DNA from: CAWHPS01 sp963831235 | GTDB taxonomy: Bacteria > Fibrobacterota > OXYB2-FULL-49-7 > JAEUSG01 | Assembly (NCBI GenBank): GCA_963831235.1 | Contig: CAWHPS010000056.1 | Location: 1 to 11,591, forward strand | Reading direction: 5' to 3' | DNA: 11,591 nucleotides | Shown here: one piece after another, positions 6,816 through 11,591 of the stretch | Position numbering within the stretch: position 1 is the stretch's first letter | Layout of the letters: each line of letters opens with the position of its first letter | Made by a program: the position numbers and the translations under genes | The notes under the pieces: generated by a model | What the model saw: only the letters and a program-made list of their open reading frames with translations | Databases searched by the model: none | Told to the model about the DNA's origin: nothing

Positions 6816-6843
6816 TTGGGCAAGCTCCAGTTTTTTATATTAT
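6816..6843 (+). promoter_or_regulatory. Weak candidate promoter for hndABCD
   Basis: TTGGGC (6816-6821) and TATTAT (6838-6843) are 16 bases apart and would start RNA near 6850, leaving a short leader that includes TAAGGA (6852-6857), seven bases before the hndA ATG. The -35 match is poor. An alternative pair further upstream (TTGCAT at 6736, TAATAT at 6757) has suboptimal spacing. Confidence 0.25.
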
Positions 6844-6864
6844 CACCTGGTTAAGGAAATAATT

Positions 6865-7335
6865 ATGACTCAGCAACTTACCGAAGAAATCCAGGGGATT
6901 GTCAAGAAGTGGAAGGACAAGGAGGGTAACCTCATCATGGTCCTTCACGAAATCCAGGACCTGCACGGCTATGTGCCACGTGATATTTCCCTTGCCCTCT
7001 CCCAAGCTCTGCATATTCCTCTGGCCCGGATATACGAGGTACTCACATTTTACAATTATTTCAAGCTTTCAGCCCCTGGCAAGCATCGAATATCAGTTTG
7101 TTTGGGTACGGCCTGTTACCTTCAGGGCGCGCAAATCATACTGGATGAACTCAAGGAAATACTGGGTATTAAAGAAGGTGAGACCACAAAAGACGCTCTT
7201 TTCAGCCTTGATGTGGTTCGCTGCCTTGGTTGTTGCGGGCTAGCACCTGTTATCATGATAGATGATAAAGTTTACGGTAAGGTAAAAAAGGGTGAGCTAA
7301 CCGGGATACTTTCAAATTATGGGAAAGAACCTTGA
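6865..7335 (+). CDS. hndA: NAD(P)-linked [FeFe]-hydrogenase subunit, NuoE-like [2Fe-2S] protein (HndA/HydC)
   Basis: The product has 156 residues, typical for the NuoE/HydC family. The start at 6865 has TAAGGA seven bases upstream. The N-terminal helical part contains the family phrases LIMVLHEIQDLHGYVP and ARIYEVLTFYNYF. The thioredoxin-like half binds one [2Fe-2S] cluster through C79, C84 (VCLGTAC), C120 and C124 (RCLGCCGLAP), the C-x4-C ... C-x3-C pattern expected for this family. In the HydABC/Hnd complexes this subunit docks on the flavin subunit and passes electrons between the flavin and the Fe-S chain. It is the first gene of a four-gene operon in the order known for hndABCD of Desulfovibrio. 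Only two bases separate its stop from the next ATG. All ligands are present and nothing is truncated. Confidence 0.94.
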   Translation: MTQQLTEEIQGIVKKWKDKEGNLIMVLHEIQDLHGYVPRDISLALSQALHIPLARIYEVLTFYNYFKLSAPGKHRISVCLGTACYLQGAQIILDELKEILGIKEGETTKDALFSLDVVRCLGCCGLAPVIMIDDKVYGKVKKGELTGILSNYGKEP

Positions 7336-7337
7336 GC

Positions 7338-7691
7338 ATGAATATATTGACTAAAGAAGCACTTGACGCATTGGCTTTAAAAAAACCGGCTCGTGAAACC
7401 AATTACATTAAAATTGGCATGAGCACCTGTGGCATCGCGGCAGGAGCGGAAGATGTTTATTCGGTGTTTACAGAAGAGATCGAAAAACGCAAACTCCAGT
7501 TCAAAGTGCTTAAATGCGGCTGTCTTGGAATGTGTTTTGCAGAGCCCCTTGTGGAAGTAGCTGTTGAAGGAATGCCAACCATATTATATGGCAGAATAAA
7601 CAGGGACTCAGCGCTTAAAATCCTCGACAAACATATTGCGGGAAAGATGATTATCCAGGATTTTGTCTTTGAAGGTACTCTTAAAAGATAA
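7338..7691 (+). CDS. hndB: Hydrogenase subunit HndB, thioredoxin-like [2Fe-2S] ferredoxin
   Basis: The product has 117 residues. I take the ATG at 7338. A TTG at 7332 overlapping the hndA stop would add two residues and cannot be excluded, since GGGAAAG at 7321 suits either poorly. Recognition rests on MSTCGIAAGAEDV (residues 28-40), KCGCLGMCFAEPLVEV (59-74) and LYGRINRDSALKILDKHIAG, all characteristic of HndB-type thioredoxin-fold ferredoxins. Candidate [2Fe-2S] ligands are C31, C60, C62 and C66. From memory, relatives usually have TGC where this protein has CGC, so C60 may be an extra cysteine. HndB is an electron-transfer partner in four-subunit Hnd hydrogenases and is absent from three-subunit HydABC types. 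It is tightly packed between hndA and hndC, and its stop codon overlaps the TAAGG that serves hndC. Confidence 0.9.
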   Translation: MNILTKEALDALALKKPARETNYIKIGMSTCGIAAGAEDVYSVFTEEIEKRKLQFKVLKCGCLGMCFAEPLVEVAVEGMPTILYGRINRDSALKILDKHIAGKMIIQDFVFEGTLKR

Positions 7692-7699
7692 GGCAAAAT

Positions 7700-9442
7700 A
7701 TGGAATCCTCGGTACTGCTTATAAAATCCACAGACCCCTGCAAACCTGAAGCGGGTAAGGATTTTTATTCCATACTCTTAAACCAGCTTATAGAGCATGG
7801 CTTAAGCGACAAAATTCAGGCTGTCCGTACAGCGGATATCGGTATTTACAATCAGGGAATGGTTGTCAAAGTACTTCCTGCGAATATTGTTTATGCCAAT
7901 CTTTTGGAAAAAGATATTCCAGCTCTTATCAATGCGCTAAAAACTGATACTGTCCTTGAAGAATTCAGATTCAAGGGGCCAATAAGCAAACAGAACCGTC
8001 TTGTATTACGAAATTGCGGGGTAATTGATCCTGGTTCAATCGAGGAATATCTTGATAAAGGCGGGTATCAGGGGTTGAAGCGGGCTCTTTTTGAACTTAC
8101 ACCTGAAAAGGTGATAGAGGAAATGAAGGTTTCCGGCCTTCGGGGCAGGGGAGGCGCGGGTTTTCCAACATGGCTTAAATGGAAACTTACCCGCGATGCA
8201 ACAGGAGATCGCAAATTTGTAATATGTAATGGTGATGAAGGTGATCCCGGCGCCTATATGGACAGGAGTGTTTTGGAAGGCGACCCGCATGCCGTGCTTG
8301 AAGGATTATTGATAGGCGCTTATGCCATTGGATCATCACAGGGATATTTTTATATACGTGCTGAATACCCCCTTGCAGTTGCCCGGATAGAAAAAGCCAT
8401 TGAGCAGGCAAAAGGGATTGGACTTCTTGGGAAAAACATCCTTGGATCAGGTTTCAGTTTTGATGCTGAAATAAGGCTTGGTGCTGGTGCATTCGTATGC
8501 GGTGAGGAAACATCACTCATAGCGAGTATTGAAGGCAAACGCGGTACTCCAAGGCCAAGGCCGCCATATCCATCAGTCCATGGACTTTGGGGAATGCCCA
8601 CTTCCATAAACAATGTTGAATCATTTGCAAACGTGGCAGCCATATTTCAATTCGGTGCTGAATCTTATGCAAAAACAGGCACTGAAAAATCAAGGGGCAC
8701 AAAGGTCTTTGCACTCACCGGCAAAGTGCGCAATTCAGGGCTCATTGAAGTGCCCATGGGCATCACACTTCGCGAGATTATTTTTGACATAGGCGGAGGT
8801 CTTGCCTCATGCAAACTCATTAAGGCCGTCCAGACCGGCGGGCCTTCAGGCGGTGTCATACCTGAAAGGTTCCTCGATACGCCGGTTGAATATGAAACCC
8901 TGCAGAAGCTGGGTTCATTCATGGGATCCGGCGGCATGATAGTAATGGACGAGGATGATTGCATGGTTGATGTGTCCAAATTCTACATGAAATTTTGCGT
9001 GGAAGAATCCTGCGGCAAATGCGCCCCATGCAGGATAGGTACCTATCAGCTTCACCACCTGCTCGAGAAAATTTCCGAAGGCAGGGGCGAATTATCGGAT
9101 CTTGATAAACTTAGGACCATTTCAATTGCAATGCAAAAGGCTTCTTTATGCGGGCTTGGCCAGGGTGCACCTAATCCGGTAATTTCCACACTCAAATATT
9201 TCGAAGACGAATACCGTGAACATATAATCAATAAACGCTGTCCATCCAAGAAATGTAAAAAACTTGTTATTTATACGATCTCACTTGAAAAATGCAAACG
9301 CTGCCGCAAATGCGTTATTGAATGTCCGGTCAATGCAATATCCGGTGATCGTGAAAAGGGATATGTGATTGATCAAAAAGTGTGCATCAAATGTGGCCGT
9401 TGTTACGAGGTTTGTAAATTTAACGCTGTGTCAAGGGCCTGA
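7700..9442 (+). CDS. hndC: Hydrogenase flavoprotein subunit, NuoF-like with C-terminal 2[4Fe-4S] ferredoxin (HndC/HydB)
   Basis: The product has 580 residues, a normal length. The start at 7700 has TAAGG (7689-7693) upstream. Residues 1-95 correspond to the N-terminal thioredoxin-like domain, but only C14 remains of the usual four cysteines. Residues 100-430 are the NuoF core: FMN-binding GLRGRGGAGFPTWLKW (146-161), CNGDEGDPGAYMDR (176-189), GAGAFVCGEETSL (261-273) and NNVESFANV (304-312). C438, C441, C444 and C484 (SCGKCAPC ... SLCGLG) bind the [4Fe-4S] cluster next to the flavin. Residues 514-519 keep the CPSKKC pair seen in HydB proteins. The C-terminal ferredoxin has C532/535/538/542 and C562/565/568/572. 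The subunit oxidises or reduces NAD(P)(H) at FMN and is the likely bifurcation site in such complexes. Cofactor choice between NAD and NADP is not readable here. The gene is third in the operon, six bases before hndD. Confidence 0.95.
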   Translation: MESSVLLIKSTDPCKPEAGKDFYSILLNQLIEHGLSDKIQAVRTADIGIYNQGMVVKVLPANIVYANLLEKDIPALINALKTDTVLEEFRFKGPISKQNRLVLRNCGVIDPGSIEEYLDKGGYQGLKRALFELTPEKVIEEMKVSGLRGRGGAGFPTWLKWKLTRDATGDRKFVICNGDEGDPGAYMDRSVLEGDPHAVLEGLLIGAYAIGSSQGYFYIRAEYPLAVARIEKAIEQAKGIGLLGKNILGSGFSFDAEIRLGAGAFVCGEETSLIASIEGKRGTPRPRPPYPSVHGLWGMPTSINNVESFANVAAIFQFGAESYAKTGTEKSRGTKVFALTGKVRNSGLIEVPMGITLREIIFDIGGGLASCKLIKAVQTGGPSGGVIPERFLDTPVEYETLQKLGSFMGSGGMIVMDEDDCMVDVSKFYMKFCVEESCGKCAPCRIGTYQLHHLLEKISEGRGELSDLDKLRTISIAMQKASLCGLGQGAPNPVISTLKYFEDEYREHIINKRCPSKKCKKLVIYTISLEKCKRCRKCVIECPVNAISGDREKGYVIDQKVCIKCGRCYEVCKFNAVSRA

Positions 9443-9448
9443 TATACC

Positions 9449-11194
9449 ATGATTAATTCTAGAATAAACGGTATTTTAGTACAAGTGCTTGAGGGTGCCA
9501 CAATACTCGATGCTGCCCGGAATGTCCAGATACGTATTCCAACGCTTTGCAAGCATCCGGATCTTCTCCCATCAGCGGGCTGTGGAATCTGCATTGTGCG
9601 CATAAAAGGCACTGGTAAAATGCTCCGTGCCTGCTGCACTCCTATTGAAGAAGGCATGGACATCATAACACATGATCCTGAAATTGTGGATATTCGCCGG
9701 ACTGTTCTGGAACTCATTCTTTCGAACCACCCGAACGATTGCCTTAAATGCGGCAGGAACGGAACGTGCGAGCTCCAGAAAATGACAGCTGACTTCGGCA
9801 TACGCGAGGAAAACCTGCCTAAATTCCTTGAAGATACACCGCGTGATGTTTCGACCGGGGCTGTTGTTCTTGAACCGAGAAAGTGCATCAAGTGCGGGCG
9901 CTGCACAGAGGTTTGCCAGGACATCCAGAATGTGTGGGCGCTTTCGTTTCTCCAGCGCGGATTTCATACGCGCATGGCCCCTGCAGGCGACATAAAGCTG
10001 TCTGAATCACCATGTGTCAAGTGCGGCCAATGCTCGGCCCATTGTCCGACTGGTGCTATCTTTGAGTTCGACGACACGGCAAAGGCATGGCAGGCCTTAC
10101 GTGACCCTGATAAGATTTGCATGGTACAGATTGCGCCTGCCGTACGTGTGGCGCTTGGCGAGGCCTTTGGATTCCCTCCGGGCAAGATATTGACCGCAAA
10201 GATATATACGCTCTTAAGAAGACTTGGTTTCCGAGCTATATTCGACACGAACTTCGGCGCTGATGTTACTATAATGGAAGAAGCCTCGGAATTTGTCGAG
10301 AGGTTTACCCATAATAAGGGTGTGCTGCCACTTATTACCACCTGCTGTCCTTCGTGGGTTGATTTCATGGAGAAGTTTCACCCTGACATGATTCCTCATT
10401 TCTCGTCATGTAAATCACCACATGAAATAGTCGGTGTGCTTTCCAAGACCTATTACGCTGAAAAGGAAAGGCTTGATCCTAAAAAGATTGTAATGATCTC
10501 GGTCATGCCATGTACAGCGAAAAAATACGAGATAACCCGTGGTGGCGCAATGTTCGCCTCCGGACAGCAGGATGTTGACATTGCCCTCACAACACGCGAA
10601 CTTTCAAGAATGATCAAGCAGGCTGGAATTGATCTTGGGAGCCTGCCTGATGAGGATTCCGACTCAATGCTTGGAGAATATACCGGTGCCGGTGTGATTT
10701 TCGGCAATACCGGTGGCGTAATGGAAGCGGCCCTTCGCACTGCCAACTTCTTTTTAACAGGTAGCAATCTGGAAAACGTAGAACTTACAAGTGTACGCGG
10801 TCTTCAGGGGGTAAAAGAAACTGAAATAGAAATCAAGGGCAAAAAAATAAGGATTGCCGTTGCCCATGGGCTTGCCAATGTCGAGCATGTTCTTGATAAG
10901 GTGCGAATGGCCCAAAAAGCCGGAAAGGAACCGGCGTATCATTTCATAGAGGTCATGGCTTGTCCCGGCGGATGTATAGGTGGCGGTGGTCAGCCTTATG
11001 GTGTGACAGATGAATTCCGTTTAAAACGAGCTAATGGTATTTATCAGGATGATAAATCAAAACAGATAAGATGTTCACACGATAATCCCTTTGTGCGCTC
11101 CCTATACGGTGAATTTCTTGGCAAACCATTGAGCGAAAAAGCTGAAAAACTTTTACATACAAAGTATAAAACGCTTCCTGTTTACTGGAGGTAG
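9449..11194 (+). CDS. hndD: [FeFe]-hydrogenase catalytic subunit, M3-type modular (HndD/HydA)
   Basis: The product has 581 residues and catalyses reversible H2 formation. Domains in order: a plant-type [2Fe-2S] domain with C34, C45, C48 and C62; a His-Cys [4Fe-4S] site with H94, C98, C101 and C107; and a 2[4Fe-4S] ferredoxin with C146/149/152/156 and C189/192/195/199. The H-cluster domain from about 225 carries L1 TTCCPSW (297-303), L2 MPCTAKKYE (353-361) and L3 EVMACPGGCIGGGGQP (501-516). H-cluster ligands are C300, C355, C505 and C509, and C299 is the expected proton-relay cysteine. L1 has Thr where TSCCP is more usual. A short small-subunit-like tail ends at residue 581, so the layout resembles Clostridium CpI. 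Genetic context with hndABC places it in the NAD(P)-linked, probably bifurcating group A3. The ribosome-binding site is weak (AAGGG about 12 bases upstream), so translational coupling to hndC is likely. Maturases HydE, HydF and HydG are not in the window. Confidence 0.96.
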   Translation: MINSRINGILVQVLEGATILDAARNVQIRIPTLCKHPDLLPSAGCGICIVRIKGTGKMLRACCTPIEEGMDIITHDPEIVDIRRTVLELILSNHPNDCLKCGRNGTCELQKMTADFGIREENLPKFLEDTPRDVSTGAVVLEPRKCIKCGRCTEVCQDIQNVWALSFLQRGFHTRMAPAGDIKLSESPCVKCGQCSAHCPTGAIFEFDDTAKAWQALRDPDKICMVQIAPAVRVALGEAFGFPPGKILTAKIYTLLRRLGFRAIFDTNFGADVTIMEEASEFVERFTHNKGVLPLITTCCPSWVDFMEKFHPDMIPHFSSCKSPHEIVGVLSKTYYAEKERLDPKKIVMISVMPCTAKKYEITRGGAMFASGQQDVDIALTTRELSRMIKQAGIDLGSLPDEDSDSMLGEYTGAGVIFGNTGGVMEAALRTANFFLTGSNLENVELTSVRGLQGVKETEIEIKGKKIRIAVAHGLANVEHVLDKVRMAQKAGKEPAYHFIEVMACPGGCIGGGGQPYGVTDEFRLKRANGIYQDDKSKQIRCSHDNPFVRSLYGEFLGKPLSEKAEKLLHTKYKTLPVYWR

Positions 11195-11311
11195 GTGTCC
11201 ACAATACCGGCAGCTCAAAGACAGGCGGGTGCAAAGACAAAATCAGGTTGGCCGTCCTGGCCGCCCAAACATATCCACAGCAGTAAGATAATAAAGCAAA
11301 GATTATTATTC

Positions 11312-11340
11312 TTGCTTCCTTTTTGAATGATTACTATATT
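11312..11340 (+). promoter_or_regulatory. Putative promoter of the D12 methyltransferase gene
   Basis: TTGCTT (11312-11317) and TATATT (11335-11340) are separated by exactly 17 bases. The -10 box ends six bases before the ATG at 11347, again implying a transcript that starts at or beside the initiation codon. No Shine-Dalgarno sequence is seen. The rest of the 152-base gap after hndD (11195-11346) shows no gene and no convincing intrinsic terminator. Confidence 0.5.
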
Positions 11341-11346
11341 GCTCAC

Positions 11347-11591
11347 ATGAATTATTCACTTAATGACTGCATTAACAGCCCATTTAGATACGCTGGTGGA
11401 AAATATTATGCTCGAAAGCTAATCCTGGAGCATGTTCCGCCTCACACCCATTACTTAGAAGTTTTCGCTGGTGGCGCCAGCATTTTCTTTGCAAAACATA
11501 AGTCTCCGCATAGCCAATTAAACGATATTGATGAGGAGCTTATAAATGTTTACAAAAATATTCGGGATAATCCAAAATTATTAATTGAGTT
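11347..11591 (+). CDS. D12-class adenine-N6 DNA methyltransferase, N-terminal part (3' truncated by window)
   Basis: The frame is open from ATG 11347 to the window end, 81 residues seen. It begins MNYSLNDCINSPFRYAGGKY. The FRYAGGK motif and the following EVFAGGASIFF (SAM-binding F-x-G-G motif), with NDIDEELINVYKNIRDNP, are hallmarks of the D12 class (Dam/DpnM-like) that methylates adenine N6, commonly in GATC-like sites. The catalytic DPPY motif lies beyond the window. It could be an orphan methylase, a phage-derived Dam, or half of a restriction-modification pair; the next gene would decide. No alternative Met occurs in the visible part, and a TTG at 11323 is an unlikely start. The gene lies beyond the hydrogenase operon with its own promoter, so it is probably an independent accessory gene. 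Confidence 0.88.
   Translation, partial: MNYSLNDCINSPFRYAGGKYYARKLILEHVPPHTHYLEVFAGGASIFFAKHKSPHSQLNDIDEELINVYKNIRDNPKLLIE

Noticed and set aside
6678..6864. A riboswitch or small RNA gene in the divergent intergenic region
   Set aside because: Only short, AT-rich inverted repeats are present. No known aptamer core or terminator pair was recognised.
9403..9967. Long minus-strand frames opposite the start of hndD (173 and 131 codons)
   Set aside because: They are shadows of a well-conserved gene whose cysteine motifs fix the real frame.
11223..11265. GC-rich stretch after hndD as an intrinsic terminator (GGCC repeated, GGCGG/CCGCC)
   Set aside because: The possible stems are only 4-5 bp and no T-run follows.

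Overview
The window looks like chromosome from an anaerobic Gram-negative bacterium. The proteins encoded in the first 5.3 kb carry signal peptides, and several end in the roughly 85-residue C-terminal module (NPFNPET ... RIYDAKGR ... SGIY) common in the FCB superphylum and related candidate phyla (Fibrobacterota, Cloacimonadota, Calditrichota and similar). The second half is an [FeFe]-hydrogenase operon, which implies fermentative or anaerobic life. I cannot name the genus.

Layout. (1) Positions 1-5344, + strand: four closely spaced genes for exported proteins. They are the tail of a propeller protein, a complete paralogue with about 14 propeller repeats, a small exported protein with YD-like character, and a YVTN-propeller/di-heme cytochrome c. 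(2) Positions 5346-5523: a decayed fragment of a sorting-domain gene, broken by a frameshift and stops. (3) Positions 5520-6677, - strand: an AAA+ ATPase of the DUF4143 type. (4) Positions 6678-6864: the divergent regulatory region. (5) Positions 6865-11194, + strand: a compact four-gene operon in the order hndA-hndB-hndC-hndD, encoding a tetrameric, probably electron-bifurcating NAD(P)-linked [FeFe]-hydrogenase. (6) Positions 11195-11346: intergenic DNA. (7) From 11347 to the window end: the start of a D12-class adenine-N6 DNA methyltransferase.

How the genes work together. HndD carries the H-cluster and a chain of accessory Fe-S clusters. HndC carries the FMN/NAD(H) site plus Fe-S clusters. 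HndA and HndB are thioredoxin-like [2Fe-2S] proteins. By analogy with known HydABC/Hnd enzymes, the complex couples H2 to NAD(P)(H) and ferredoxin. The upstream exported-protein genes have no evident link to it. They look like a surface or periplasmic operon that has undergone tandem duplication and decay.

The points most worth a second look are: the N-terminal thioredoxin-like domain of HndC, which has lost three of four cluster-ligand cysteines; the ATPase and methyltransferase genes, which both appear leaderless with matching promoter geometry while the neighbouring genes use Shine-Dalgarno sites; a palindrome inside the ATPase promoter spacer; the sorting-domain pseudogene; and the near-identical tract shared by the two propeller paralogues. 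I did not find a clearly new multi-gene system. No tRNA, rRNA, CRISPR array or IS element was seen.
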